Under the pieces are notes generated by a model. That model saw only the letters and a list, made by a program, of their open reading frames with translations. It searched no databases and was not told where the DNA came from. The position numbers were made by a program, and so were the translations under genes. Of a stretch of DNA of 58,321 bases, positions 38,193 to 47,724 are shown piece by piece. The DNA comes from an uncultured Pelagibacteraceae bacterium (GTDB lineage Bacteria; Pseudomonadota; Alphaproteobacteria; Pelagibacterales; Pelagibacteraceae), in the NCBI GenBank assembly GCA_902595815.1, contig CACJRL010000009.1:1-58321 (forward strand), read 5' to 3'. Numbering within the stretch: the stretch's first letter is position 1; every line of letters begins with the position of its first letter.

Positions 38193-38639
38193 ATGGAAAT
38201 AGCAACTTTAGCACTTGGATGTTTTTGGGGACCCGAAATAAAATTTAGCAAGTTAGATGGAGTAATAAATACAGAGGTTGGATATTGTGGAGGTAATACT
38301 GAGAAGACATCTTATAAAGAAGTATGTTATGGTGACACCAATCATGCAGAAGTAGTTAAAGTTGAATTTGACAATACTAAAATTTCTTATGAGGAAATAA
38401 TAAGAAATTTTTTTGAATTTCATGATCCAACTACTTTAAACCGGCAAGGTCCAGATGTAGGTACTCAGTATAGAAGTGAAATATTTGTTCATGATGAAAA
38501 TCAAAATAAAATCGCTAATAAAGTATTGAAAGAAATTAACGAAAAATTTAAGGGTAAAATCGTTACCAAAATATCAAAATCAAAAAATTATAACAAAGCC
38601 GAAGATTATCATCAGAAATATTTGGAAAAAAGTTTCTAA
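38193..38639 (+). CDS. msrA: Peptide-methionine (S)-S-oxide reductase
   Basis: Repairs oxidised methionine. The catalytic motif GCFWG is at residues 9-13 (Cys10), followed by VEVGYCGG-like NTEVGYCGG, the CYGDTNHAEVVKVEFD segment, and FFEFHDPTTLNRQGPDVGTQYRS. The 148 residues are short for the family but include all core motifs; the C-terminal resolving cysteines are absent. Its stop overlaps the sseA start (TAATG). Confidence 0.94.
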   Translation: MEIATLALGCFWGPEIKFSKLDGVINTEVGYCGGNTEKTSYKEVCYGDTNHAEVVKVEFDNTKISYEEIIRNFFEFHDPTTLNRQGPDVGTQYRSEIFVHDENQNKIANKVLKEINEKFKGKIVTKISKSKNYNKAEDYHQKYLEKSF

Positions 38640-39451
38640 TGTCACTTATATCAACTGAGTGGCTAGAAAAAAATCTCTCAAATGTAAAAATAATTGATGG
38701 CTCTTGGCATATGCCTGCAACAAATAGAAGTGGTAAAGAAGAATTTAATAAAGAGCATATACCAAATGCAATTTTTTTTGATATCGACAAAAATTGTAAT
38801 AAATCAACCGACTTACCACATATGTTAACGGACATTAATTCGTGGGAAAATATACTATCATCTATGGGCATATCTAACGAAGACGAAATTGTGATTTATG
38901 ATAATTCTGATGTTTTAAGTGCTTGTAGAGTATGGTTTAATTTAATTTACTTTGGCCATGATAAAAAGAAAGTACATGTTTTAGATGGAGGTTTTAATAA
39001 ATGGAAAAAAGAAAAAAGAATAACTTCTGCTAATAATATAATTATTCAAACAACTAGCTATAAAGCAAAAGAAAATAATGGAATGGTTAAGAGCAAAGAT
39101 CAGATTGACCAAAATATAATTAAAAAAAAATTTGATTTAGTTGATGCGAGAAGCAAAGATCGTTTTAATGGCACAACTCCAGACCCAAGAAAAAATGTAA
39201 GAAGTGGTTCAATACCTAATTCAATTTGCTTACCGTTTAAAACCCTTATCAATGACGATTTTACTTTTAAAAGTAAATCTGAAATTTCTTCTTATTTTAA
39301 AGATTTATCTTTAAATGACCCAGTAAATGTAGTGTTTTCGTGCGGTTCTGGGATCACAGCATGTGTTTTGGCACTTGCATATTCTCAAGTAAATAATAAG
39401 TATCTTCCAGTCATTTATGATGGTTCATGGGCTGAATATGGTAAAATATAA
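38639..39451 (+). CDS. sseA: 3-mercaptopyruvate sulfurtransferase / rhodanese
   Basis: Two-rhodanese-domain sulfurtransferase of 270 residues. The N-terminal inactive domain has IIDGSWHMP; the C-terminal domain has the active loop CGSGITA with Cys235, the CGSGVTA-type loop of mercaptopyruvate sulfurtransferases, and ends YDGSWAEYGK. It is translationally coupled to msrA by a one-base overlap; both handle sulfur chemistry and oxidative damage. Confidence 0.92.
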   Translation: MSLISTEWLEKNLSNVKIIDGSWHMPATNRSGKEEFNKEHIPNAIFFDIDKNCNKSTDLPHMLTDINSWENILSSMGISNEDEIVIYDNSDVLSACRVWFNLIYFGHDKKKVHVLDGGFNKWKKEKRITSANNIIIQTTSYKAKENNGMVKSKDQIDQNIIKKKFDLVDARSKDRFNGTTPDPRKNVRSGSIPNSICLPFKTLINDDFTFKSKSEISSYFKDLSLNDPVNVVFSCGSGITACVLALAYSQVNNKYLPVIYDGSWAEYGKI

Positions 39452-39454
39452 AAT

Positions 39455-40471
39455 ATGAAAAGATCAACAAAAATTACAAGCATAATAATAATTTTCTTTT
39501 TAATTATAGCTACGGTGATTGTTGGTAGAACAATGATTGGAAATCATTTTAAGAAGAAATTTAGTAAAAGACCACCTCCAGGAATAATTGTTACTGCAGC
39601 TGAAAATAGAATTTTTGAAAATTTAATAAGCACATACGGAACAGCAAGACCATTTAAAACACAATCCTATAAAATTGAGAAGTATGAAATACTTAAACCT
39701 ATCAACTTTAATCAAAAAGTAAAAAAAGGTGATGTAATTGCAGAACTTAAAAACAGAAAAATTACTGCTCAGTTTGATGGAACAATTGGAAAAAGAGAAT
39801 TTTCAGAAGACATCGAAGTTTCAAAATCTTCAATCTTAGTTAATCTCGAAAATACCAGTATTATCTATTGTGATGTAGATATACCTGAAATGTTTGTACC
39901 ATTTATTAAGGTTGGTTTACCTGTTGATATAAAATTTTCTGGATACAAAGATAAAACATATAAAGGTCAAGTTGACTCGTTGGCTAGTCGAATTAGTGAG
40001 GATACTAGATCATTACCAACAAGGATAAAAATGGACAATACATCTGGTGAAATTTTGCCTGGCTCATTTTTAGAAATTTCAATAAAATACGATACAAGAG
40101 AAAGCTTAAGTATTCCAGATACCAGCACAATAGTGGAAGGTGATAATATATTTATCTATAAAGTTGACGAAAAAAATAAAGTATTAAAAACAAATATTGA
40201 TACCGGCGATAGATACCTGGGTTTTGTTGAAGTTTTAAATGGTTTAAAAGTTGGTGACAAAGTTGTTGCTGAGGGTACAAAAAAAGTCAGACCAAATTTA
40301 ATAATAAGACCTATAAAAAAGGGTGCTAAAGTAGCTAATCAAAACAAATCTAGTTGGAGTGGAAAAAAGAAAAAAGATACTAAAGAAAACAAGAATGGTA
40401 TGTTTGCGTGGTTACAAAAATTAAATATATTTAAAAAGTCTGAATCTGAAAAACAAGAAAATAAAAAATAA
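39455..40471 (+). CDS. RND efflux periplasmic adaptor (membrane-fusion protein)
   Basis: A 338-residue HlyD/AcrA-type adaptor. Residues 8-24 are an N-terminal membrane anchor without lipobox. The lipoyl half-motifs are close together (YEILKPINFNQKVKKGDVIAEL, ITAQFDGTIGKREFS), so the alpha-hairpin is very short or absent, and the beta-barrel and membrane-proximal domains follow. The last 50 residues are a Lys-rich tail. It is three bases after sseA and seven before the RND pump. No TolC homologue is in this window. Confidence 0.88.
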   Translation: MKRSTKITSIIIIFFLIIATVIVGRTMIGNHFKKKFSKRPPPGIIVTAAENRIFENLISTYGTARPFKTQSYKIEKYEILKPINFNQKVKKGDVIAELKNRKITAQFDGTIGKREFSEDIEVSKSSILVNLENTSIIYCDVDIPEMFVPFIKVGLPVDIKFSGYKDKTYKGQVDSLASRISEDTRSLPTRIKMDNTSGEILPGSFLEISIKYDTRESLSIPDTSTIVEGDNIFIYKVDEKNKVLKTNIDTGDRYLGFVEVLNGLKVGDKVVAEGTKKVRPNLIIRPIKKGAKVANQNKSSWSGKKKKDTKENKNGMFAWLQKLNIFKKSESEKQENKK

Positions 40472-40478
40472 TTAATAC

Positions 40479-43400
40479 ATGTATATAACCGAAGTTAGTA
40501 TTAAAAGACCTGTTGTTGCATGGGTAATGTCAATGATACTAATTATTTTTGGAATTTTTGTATTTTGGGAATTACCTGTTAGGGAATTACCAGATGGTAT
40601 TCAGCCTCCAGTGGTACAGGTACAAACCGATTATAAATCTGCTTCGGCTGAAATTGTTGATGAAGAGATAACACAAAAAATAGAAGATGTTATAGGAGGA
40701 GCGGAAGGAATTAAGAACATTGATTCTAGTTCGCTTAATGGAAGAAGTAGAATAAATATTTATTTTAATACAGATATAGATTTAGATGATGCAGCAAATG
40801 ACATAAGAGAAAGAGTATCAAGAGTTGCGGACAATTTGCCAGATCAAGCAAACCCGCCTCAAATTTTGAAACAAGCAGCAGGTTTTACAACCACAATGTG
40901 GGTTGCGCTATCGTCACCAACTTGGAATGATTTGGATTTGGGTGACTATGCTGAAAGATATCTTATAGATGCCTTTTCGAGTGTACCAAATGTTGGTAGA
41001 ATTTTAGTCGGTGGATTAAGAGAGCTAAGTGTAAGAGTTTGGGTAGATCCCATCAAATTAGCAGCCAATAATCTTACTATTCAGGAAGTCGAGAGAGCAT
41101 TAAGAAATGAAAATATAAACATCCCCGCTGGAACTTTAGAAGCTAGTAACAAAGATTTAACTCTTAATATTGATAAGTCTTACTCTAACATAGAAACAAT
41201 CAAGCAGCTTCCTCTTAAGAAAAACAAAGATAAAGTCACAACACTTTCTGATATTGCAAACGTTGAGCTTGGTCCAGTTTCTGAGAAAACTTTATTTAAA
41301 GCTCAAAGAAAAAATGCAGCTAATTTAAAAACAGTCGGGATTGGAATATACGCAAAAAGTGGAGCATCAACCGTCGAACTTTCAAATCAGATTAAAGAGA
41401 AAATAAACGTTTTAAATCAATCTTTACCAGATGGTTTAAAGTTAGAAATAGCATTTAATAGAGCAACTTACGTAGGAACTGCAATACAGGAAGTTTATAA
41501 AAGTTTAATTATTGCTTTTATTTTGGTTGTAGTAATAATTTACTTGTTTTTAGGAAACCTAAAAGCTGTAATTGTACCAGCTGTAGCTTTGCCAGTAAGT
41601 TTAATTGGTTCGTTTTTAGGTTTATATATATTTGATCTTTCTATAAATATATTTGTTCTCCTAAGTTTTATTTTAGCAATTGGAATAATAACTGATGATT
41701 CTGTAATAATGACAGATGCAATTTATACAAGAATTGAAAAAGGAGAAACGCCACTTGTAGCTGCTTATAAAGGCTCAAGACAAATAACATTTGCGATAAT
41801 AGCTACAACTTTAATCTTAGTTGCAGTTTTTTTACCTTTGATTTTTATTGAGGGTATAGCTGGTACCTTGTTTAAGGAAACTGCAATAGCACTATCTTTC
41901 TCAATAGTTGTTTCTTCATTTGTGGCTTTAACACTTTCACCAATGTTAGGAAGTAAGTTTTTAAATAAAAAAGAAAAAATTAATTTTTTTGTAAAAAAAT
42001 TCAATAATGGATTTAAATCTTTTACAGAATTTTATGCCGACACCTTAAAATTTTGGATTAATAAACAGAAAACAATTTCAATATTTATAATTTTATTAAT
42101 TGCAGCATCTATTTATTTATTTAATTTCACAAAAAAAGAATTGATACCATTAGAAGATAGAGGGGCTTATTTAATAATTGGTTCTACAGATGAAGGAAGT
42201 TCATTCGAGTACACACAAGAAAAAGCCCAAATAATTGAGGGAAGAATATTAAAATTGTTACAAGCAGAAGACAGCCCTTACCAAAGATTAATTATGAGGG
42301 TCCCAGGATTTGGTAAATCTGCAACATCTTATAATTCTTTTATTATAATTGCACTTTTAGATGAATGGAAAAATAGAGAAAAGAGTACACAAGTTGTTTT
42401 AAGAGAAGCTATTGGACAAGTTGTTAGTGTGCCTGAAACGTTTGCGTTTCCTATATCACCTCAATCTATAAGAGTTTCTAGCTATAATAAACCAGTTCAA
42501 ATGGTGATTTATGGAACAAGTTATGAAGAGTTAGAACAAATTCAAAGTCAAGTTTTAAGAGAACTAAGAAGAAATAGAAATATGTTTAGAATTGAAAGTG
42601 ATTACACAAAAAATAAACCTGAGGTAAAATTAATTACTAACAAAAATAGAGCAAATGATTTAGGAGTTTCAATAGAGAATATAGGCAGAACACTAGAAAC
42701 ATTATACGGTGGAAAGAGGGTTACAACATATAATAAAGAAGGAAGAGAATATCCCATAATTCTTCAGCAATATTTAGCAGATAGACGAGATAAAGATGGC
42801 TTATCAAAGATTTTTGTAAGATCTGAAACTACTGGAAAATTAGTATCTGTTGCAAGTTTGGTAGAATTTGAAGAGAAAGGAACTGCTGAGTCATTACCTA
42901 GATATAATAGACAACGAGCAGTAACTATATCGGCAGCTTTATCTGAAGAATACACATTGTCTGAAGCTATAAAATATTTAGAAGACGTTATGTTGAGAGT
43001 TGCTCCTCAAAATCAAATAACTTGGAAAGGTAAGTCCGAAGAACTAAAAGAGACTAGTAACGAAATATTTCTTATTTTCGCTTTAGCATTAATAACTGCA
43101 TATTTAGTAATGGCTGCTACTTTTAACTCGTTTGTCCATCCTTTTATTATAATATTGACTGTACCTCTTGCAGTTTTTGGAGGCCTTGTATTCATTTTAT
43201 TTCTAAATAGTTCGATAAATATATTTTCACAAATCGCCTTGATTATATTAATCGGTATATCCACTAAAAATAGTATTTTAATCGTCGACTATACTAATCA
43301 AATTCGAACAACAGGTGCAAAAATTGAGGAAGCATTGATGGAAGCTTGCAAATTAAGAATAAGACCAATCATAATGACTTCATTAAGTACCATGATTGCA

Positions 43401-43607
43401 ATGTTACCTCTTATAGTAGGTAACATAGGTCCAGGCGCAGGTGAGGCGTCTAGATTAGCAGTTGGATCAACAATCTTTGGTGGAATGATTATTTCAACAT
43501 TCTTTACATTATATGTGACGCCAACTATGTACTTAACACTAGCAAAAAATACAAAGAGAATAGATGCAGTAGATCTGGAGCTAGAAAAACAGCTGATTAA
43601 AAAATAA
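40479..43607 (+). CDS. RND-family efflux transporter (AcrB-like)
   Basis: A 1042-residue proton-driven pump with twelve membrane segments in two halves and two large periplasmic domains. Signatures include the start ITEVSIKRPVVAWVMS, TDDSVIMTDAIY in TM4 (the Asp-Asp proton site is present as DD), SFVALTLSPML, and ISTKNSILIVDYTNQ in TM10. The N terminus and TM4 match the HAE1 group. It works with the adaptor upstream. Its 3' end overlaps the convergent SLT-domain gene by 11 bases. Confidence 0.95.
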   Translation: MYITEVSIKRPVVAWVMSMILIIFGIFVFWELPVRELPDGIQPPVVQVQTDYKSASAEIVDEEITQKIEDVIGGAEGIKNIDSSSLNGRSRINIYFNTDIDLDDAANDIRERVSRVADNLPDQANPPQILKQAAGFTTTMWVALSSPTWNDLDLGDYAERYLIDAFSSVPNVGRILVGGLRELSVRVWVDPIKLAANNLTIQEVERALRNENINIPAGTLEASNKDLTLNIDKSYSNIETIKQLPLKKNKDKVTTLSDIANVELGPVSEKTLFKAQRKNAANLKTVGIGIYAKSGASTVELSNQIKEKINVLNQSLPDGLKLEIAFNRATYVGTAIQEVYKSLIIAFILVVVIIYLFLGNLKAVIVPAVALPVSLIGSFLGLYIFDLSINIFVLLSFILAIGIITDDSVIMTDAIYTRIEKGETPLVAAYKGSRQITFAIIATTLILVAVFLPLIFIEGIAGTLFKETAIALSFSIVVSSFVALTLSPMLGSKFLNKKEKINFFVKKFNNGFKSFTEFYADTLKFWINKQKTISIFIILLIAASIYLFNFTKKELIPLEDRGAYLIIGSTDEGSSFEYTQEKAQIIEGRILKLLQAEDSPYQRLIMRVPGFGKSATSYNSFIIIALLDEWKNREKSTQVVLREAIGQVVSVPETFAFPISPQSIRVSSYNKPVQMVIYGTSYEELEQIQSQVLRELRRNRNMFRIESDYTKNKPEVKLITNKNRANDLGVSIENIGRTLETLYGGKRVTTYNKEGREYPIILQQYLADRRDKDGLSKIFVRSETTGKLVSVASLVEFEEKGTAESLPRYNRQRAVTISAALSEEYTLSEAIKYLEDVMLRVAPQNQITWKGKSEELKETSNEIFLIFALALITAYLVMAATFNSFVHPFIIILTVPLAVFGGLVFILFLNSSINIFSQIALIILIGISTKNSILIVDYTNQIRTTGAKIEEALMEACKLRIRPIIMTSLSTMIAMLPLIVGNIGPGAGEASRLAVGSTIFGGMIISTFFTLYVTPTMYLTLAKNTKRIDAVDLELEKQLIKK

Positions 43608-44196
43608 TATATTTTCTAGTAGTCAAAGATTTACTACATTTATTAAGCTGCTTCTTGAATTTGTTTGAATAACCCTCTACTTTTTTTGCCAATACTATAA
43701 CTTTCTGATTGTTTTTATAATTTTTATAATTTCCCCAGCCTTCATGATAAGCAATATATTGTCTGAAAGCATCTTTTTTTGGAACCTTTAAAATTTTTTC
43801 CGTTTTGTTTGTATACCAGCCAATAAAATCAACACTATCTTTAAATCTAGATCTTAAAGCATATTTATTTCCAGTCTCATCTTTATATTGTTTCCAAGTA
43901 CCTTTAATAGCTTGTGAGTATCCAAATGAACTTGAAGGTCTTTTATAAGGTATAACTTTAAATAATTTTTGACGTGCGGGCTTAGCGAGCCAGTCAAAAT
44001 CAGATTCCATTTTTATTATTGCTAATTGTAAGTTAATTGGTGTTCCCCACTTTTTTTCAGTTTTTTTCGCGTGTTTATACCAAAGATATCTCTCGGAAAA
44101 TATTGAACAGCCATCTGATGTATTTTGAGGTATCGATGAGCAAGCAGTTAAAAATAATAGACCAAAAAATAAAAAAAACTTTCTAAAAAGAATCAC
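43597..44196 (-). CDS. Lipoprotein with lytic transglycosylase (SLT) domain
   Basis: A 199-residue lipoprotein. Lipobox FLTACSS gives Cys19. The lysozyme-like core has the catalytic Glu64 in IIKMESDFDW and SSSFGYSQAIKGTWKQY, followed by HEGWGNYKNY. It would cleave murein glycan strands from the periplasmic side, probably anchored in the outer membrane. It follows the thermonuclease gene by 13 bases. Confidence 0.85.
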   Translation of the reverse strand: MILFRKFFLFFGLLFLTACSSIPQNTSDGCSIFSERYLWYKHAKKTEKKWGTPINLQLAIIKMESDFDWLAKPARQKLFKVIPYKRPSSSFGYSQAIKGTWKQYKDETGNKYALRSRFKDSVDFIGWYTNKTEKILKVPKKDAFRQYIAYHEGWGNYKNYKNNQKVIVLAKKVEGYSNKFKKQLNKCSKSLTTRKYIIF

Positions 44197-44209
44197 AGTT
44201 TAATATAAA

Positions 44210-44722
44210 TTATCTATTATTTTTTCTCCATATCCATGGATAATCAAATTCCATACTCCATAAACCTAACTTATTGTTTTTTGCATAAATTTGATCTTTA
44301 GAATATTTTTTTTTTGAATATTTTGGATAGTCGAAGGCTAATCCATTTCTTACCATGTAAGCTGAAACACTCTCATTATTAATAAAACACTCTCCTAAAT
44401 ACCTTCCAAAATAGTCTTTTTGGGGCTCGATTAGACATTTTAATTTTTTATTTATTATTTTTTCTGTGAGAGAATTTTTTGAAATTTTTCCACAATCAAT
44501 TTTTTTTTTATTTTTTGAGCAAAACTGTTGCTTTCCATTAAATTTAGTTTCTGGAGCATCTATTCCTGAAAAACGGATTTTTTTATTATCTAATAAAATT
44601 GTATCACCATCAATTATTTTAATGTTATCTGAAATTAGGATTGTTTCTGATAGTAAATAATTTGTTGCTACAAATGTAAATAAAAATAAAAAACTAACTA
44701 ACTTCAGTAGTTGCTCTTTCAT
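44210..44722 (-). CDS. Secreted thermonuclease (SNase)-family protein
   Basis: A 170-residue OB-fold nuclease. The signal segment is residues 5-24. The SNase core shows IDGDTILL, IRFSGIDAPETK with the catalytic Arg/Asp region, KDYFGRYLGEC, and AYMVRNGLAFDYPKYS. Four Cys in the middle suggest disulfides. Probably periplasmic or exported, degrading nucleic acids for nutrient recovery. It overlaps the DUF1476 gene by 29 bases. Confidence 0.87.
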   Translation of the reverse strand: MKEQLLKLVSFLFLFTFVATNYLLSETILISDNIKIIDGDTILLDNKKIRFSGIDAPETKFNGKQQFCSKNKKKIDCGKISKNSLTEKIINKKLKCLIEPQKDYFGRYLGECFINNESVSAYMVRNGLAFDYPKYSKKKYSKDQIYAKNNKLGLWSMEFDYPWIWRKNNR

Positions 44723-45002
44723 TACATTCTTGCATTTTTTTTCTAATTTGATCTTCGGATATATTTTTGTCTTTTAAATCTCCAAAAAGCTTTCTATAAA
44801 CATCTTCATCACCTACCTCAGCAAAATCTGCTTTGATTACATCTTGAATATATTGATTTTTTTTTTCCTCATCATATCCCAGAATTTGTGAGGCCCACTC
44901 TCCTAAATATTTATTTTTTCTTGCATTAATTTTAAATTGTTTTTCTTCATCATGAGCAAATTTTTTTTCAAAACCTTTTTTTCTTTCATCAAATGAACTC
45001 AT
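44694..45002 (-). CDS. DUF1476 / F1-ATPase zeta-subunit-like inhibitor
   Basis: A 102-residue helical protein starting SSFDERKKGFEKKFAHDEE, continuing NARKNKYLGEWASQILG and VIKADFAEVGDEDVYRKL, the DUF1476 pattern. In Paracoccus this family is the zeta subunit that inhibits ATP hydrolysis by the F1-ATPase. Placement here is not with atp genes. It starts one base from the VanZ-like stop (one-base overlap). Confidence 0.88.
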   Translation of the reverse strand: MSSFDERKKGFEKKFAHDEEKQFKINARKNKYLGEWASQILGYDEEKKNQYIQDVIKADFAEVGDEDVYRKLFGDLKDKNISEDQIRKKMQECNERATTEVS

Positions 45003-45370
45003 TACAACCTACTATAAATTATTATTCTAAAAATTAAATATGATAAAATTACACCAGTTATATTACCAAATAAATCAATAAATTGAAAACTTCTTTCAGG
45101 TATAAATAAATGACATAATTCTAAAAAAATTGATATGAATATTAGATATATAAGAATTTGTTTTAAATTTTTTTTAAAAGCATTTAGGCCAATTAATGAT
45201 AACAAAGCAAAAGCGATTGCGTGATTGATTGAAATAATAAAATCTCCTGTGAATTGTGGCTGTAATTTACAATCTTTATTAATTAAATAACCCAATAAAC
45301 TACATGGTGATAAATATAAAATAAATATGCCTATATTGGCTAAGTAAAAAATTTGTTTTATGATATTCAT
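45002..45370 (-). CDS. VanZ-like membrane protein
   Basis: A 122-residue protein with four hydrophobic segments. The central motif LELCHLFIPERSFQFIDLFGNITGVILSY matches the E-x-x-Q/H-x3-P-x-R-x4-D-x3-N-x2-G pattern of VanZ proteins. The function is unknown beyond the name. The start is 26 bases from the divergent gpmA start. Confidence 0.8.
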   Translation of the reverse strand: MNIIKQIFYLANIGIFILYLSPCSLLGYLINKDCKLQPQFTGDFIISINHAIAFALLSLIGLNAFKKNLKQILIYLIFISIFLELCHLFIPERSFQFIDLFGNITGVILSYLIFRIIIYSRL

Positions 45371-45396
45371 AGTTGATCTATATTAAAATTTCATAA

Positions 45397-46107
45397 ATGA
45401 GTCACTTAATACTTATCAGACATGGTCAAAGCGAATGGAATTTAGAAAATAAATTTACAGGATGGGTCGATGTTGAGCTCGCACCACAAGGTAAATTGGA
45501 AGCCTGTAAAGCTGGAGAGTTTATAAAAAAATTAAATTTAGAAATAAAACATTTTTATACTTCATATCAACAAAGATCGATTGATACCTTGAAGCTCATT
45601 TTAAATACGATCAGAGTAAAACCAAATAATATAATTAAGGCCTGGCAATTAAATGAAAGGCACTACGGGTCACTTACAGGATTAAATAAAGATGAAATGA
45701 GAAAAAAATTAGGAGAAGAAGAAGTTCACAAATTCAGAAGATCTTGGGATAATCCGCCAAAACCATTGAACACAAATAGTCCATATCATCCAAAAAATAT
45801 AAGTATTTATAATGATATACCGCGTAACTTAATTCCAGATACAGAGTCCTTAAAAGATACTTATGATAGAGTTGTGCCCTATTTTGTTGAAAACATAGAG
45901 AAAAATTTGCACGATAACACAATTATATCTGCTCATGGAAATTCTATTAGATCGCTTTTAAAATATTTATTTAAAATTGATGACAATGAAATTTCTAAAC
46001 TTGAAATACCAACCGGAAATCCTCTACTTTTGAAATTTGAAAAAAAGAATATAAAAGAAGCTAAATACCTAGATCAGAGTAGATCTAAGGATTTAATTAA
46101 ATTCTAA
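45397..46107 (+). CDS. gpmA: 2,3-bisphosphoglycerate-dependent phosphoglycerate mutase
   Basis: Interconverts 3- and 2-phosphoglycerate in glycolysis/gluconeogenesis. The 236-residue protein has LIRHGQSEWN (phospho-His9), FTGWVDVELAPQG, the NERHYGSLTGLNK segment, and the second His in SAHGNSIRSLLKYL. It shares the four-base stop overlap CTAA with the convergent nucleotidyltransferase gene. Confidence 0.95.
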   Translation: MSHLILIRHGQSEWNLENKFTGWVDVELAPQGKLEACKAGEFIKKLNLEIKHFYTSYQQRSIDTLKLILNTIRVKPNNIIKAWQLNERHYGSLTGLNKDEMRKKLGEEEVHKFRRSWDNPPKPLNTNSPYHPKNISIYNDIPRNLIPDTESLKDTYDRVVPYFVENIEKNLHDNTIISAHGNSIRSLLKYLFKIDDNEISKLEIPTGNPLLLKFEKKNIKEAKYLDQSRSKDLIKF

Positions 46108-46796
46108 CCTTTTTGAAGAAGTTTTTCGTAAATATCTTTATCTGTTAAATGAAGAAACTCAATACTACTCTCGAAACCATACAAATTTTCTTTTTTGATG
46201 TAATTATCCCAAATCTCATTCATTGAAAATATTTTTTTTGATAAATTTTTAAATATTTTTTTATTTATAATTTGACACCCTGTATAAATATAATTCTTAT
46301 CATGGTTCTTTTTTAAATTATTACCATCCAGAGAAAAATCGCCTTTAAATCTTTTATCAAAACTTAAATCTTTTTTTACAACCATTAAAATATTTTCTAA
46401 GTTATTTTTAAAATATATATTTTCCATCTGGTTGATTTCATTTGCATATTGAGCGTTCCAAATTGTATCAGGATTAAAAACTACGAAATCTGTTTCAACT
46501 GAATTATTTACTACATTTAAAAGACCACCCCCTGTATCTAATATTTCCTTACCATCTTCTATAATTTGAATTTCTAAACCAAAATTATTTGAAAAAATGA
46601 AATCTTTTATTTTATCACTTAAATAGAAAGTATTAATTTTTAAAGATTTTATTTCTAATAATTTTATTAAGTTTATAGTATTTTCTAATAAGCTAATCTC
46701 ATTAATTTTTAAGAGTGGTTTTGGTGTTTTCTCAGTTAATGGCATTAATCTTTTTCCAAATCCTGCACATAAAATTATTGCTGTTTTAACTCTCAT
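46104..46796 (-). CDS. murU: Sugar-1-phosphate nucleotidyltransferase, MurU-like
   Basis: A 230-residue nucleotidyltransferase with the signature ILCAGFGKRLMPLTEKTPKPLLKI (near residues 9-32), the metal Asp in FNPDTIW, and the GGGLLNV segment. It directly follows an AmgK-like kinase, the pair known to convert N-acetylmuramate to UDP-MurNAc in peptidoglycan recycling (MurU step). It could instead charge a mannose- or heptose-type sugar; the context favours MurU. Confidence 0.8.
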   Translation of the reverse strand: MRVKTAIILCAGFGKRLMPLTEKTPKPLLKINEISLLENTINLIKLLEIKSLKINTFYLSDKIKDFIFSNNFGLEIQIIEDGKEILDTGGGLLNVVNNSVETDFVVFNPDTIWNAQYANEINQMENIYFKNNLENILMVVKKDLSFDKRFKGDFSLDGNNLKKNHDKNYIYTGCQIINKKIFKNLSKKIFSMNEIWDNYIKKENLYGFESSIEFLHLTDKDIYEKLLQKG

Positions 46797-47724
46797 ATTT
46801 TTTTATTCTTGGGTTTTTTTGTAGAAAATTTTTTAAATCATGAAAATTTGTATTATTTTTGATACGATTATCGATTAATTTCCAAGCGTAAGGTATTAAT
46901 TTTAGATATTTTCTTTTTTTATCTCTTTTTGCAAGTCTTGTGAATATACCAATTATTTTTAGATTTCTTAAAACAGATAAAATTTCAAAATCATTAATAA
47001 ATTGAGATTCATTTTTATACTTAAATTTACTTAGAAATACTTTTAAAATATTTGACTTAAAACTATTTGAAGTTTTAATTCTTACATCATCTATAAGTGA
47101 GGCCAAATCATATGCTGGATTACCCAAGACAGCATCTTGACTATCTATTAAAGCAATTTTATTTTTATAAAACATCATGTTTGAGACGTGAAAATCTCTA
47201 TGTACAAATACTTTGTGTTTGATTTTTAAATTTAAGTACAAATTATCTATTATTTTTTTGAGATTTTTTTTTAAATATCCTTTTTGAATAATTAATTTAT
47301 TTGCTGCTAAGTACCAATCCAAAAAAAGGTATGACTCTTTAAGTATTTTACCTTTTGAATAGTTTGATAAATTAAATTTTTTTTTAAGAAAATTTTGAGT
47401 TTTAAAATTTTTAATTTTTTGAATTTGATATAGAATTTTTAGTATTTTTTTGTATTCATTTAATTTATTTTTGGAGGATTTAATTTTATACAACATGTTT
47501 TTATTACCGAAATCCTCAATTTCTATAAAGTTTTTTTTATAATTTTGACTAATTAAACCTGGAGCTAATATTTTATTTTTAATCAATATTTTGTTAACTG
47601 CATCATAATTTAACAGGTTTGATCGCTTTTGAATTTTGCTATAAACTAATACTGAATTATTTGTTCTATAAAATTGTCTAAAAGATGCATCTCCTGATAG
47701 TTTTTTAAATTTTTTCAAATTCAT
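46786..47724 (-). CDS. amgK: Sugar kinase of the aminoglycoside-phosphotransferase fold, AmgK-like
   Basis: About 312 residues. The phosphotransferase core has KVFVHRDFHVSNMMFY (catalytic HxDxxxxN) and ALIDSQDAVLGNPAYDLASLIDDVR, as in AmgK, the anomeric kinase for N-acetylmuramate and N-acetylglucosamine. The ATG at 47724 gives [20 protein letters not shown], the family start; an upstream ATG at 47739 is less likely. Sandwiched between tsaE and murU, an arrangement seen in many Alphaproteobacteria. Confidence 0.82.
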   Translation of the reverse strand: MNLKKFKKLSGDASFRQFYRTNNSVLVYSKIQKRSNLLNYDAVNKILIKNKILAPGLISQNYKKNFIEIEDFGNKNMLYKIKSSKNKLNEYKKILKILYQIQKIKNFKTQNFLKKKFNLSNYSKGKILKESYLFLDWYLAANKLIIQKGYLKKNLKKIIDNLYLNLKIKHKVFVHRDFHVSNMMFYKNKIALIDSQDAVLGNPAYDLASLIDDVRIKTSNSFKSNILKVFLSKFKYKNESQFINDFEILSVLRNLKIIGIFTRLAKRDKKRKYLKLIPYAWKLIDNRIKNNTNFHDLKNFLQKNPRIKKYES

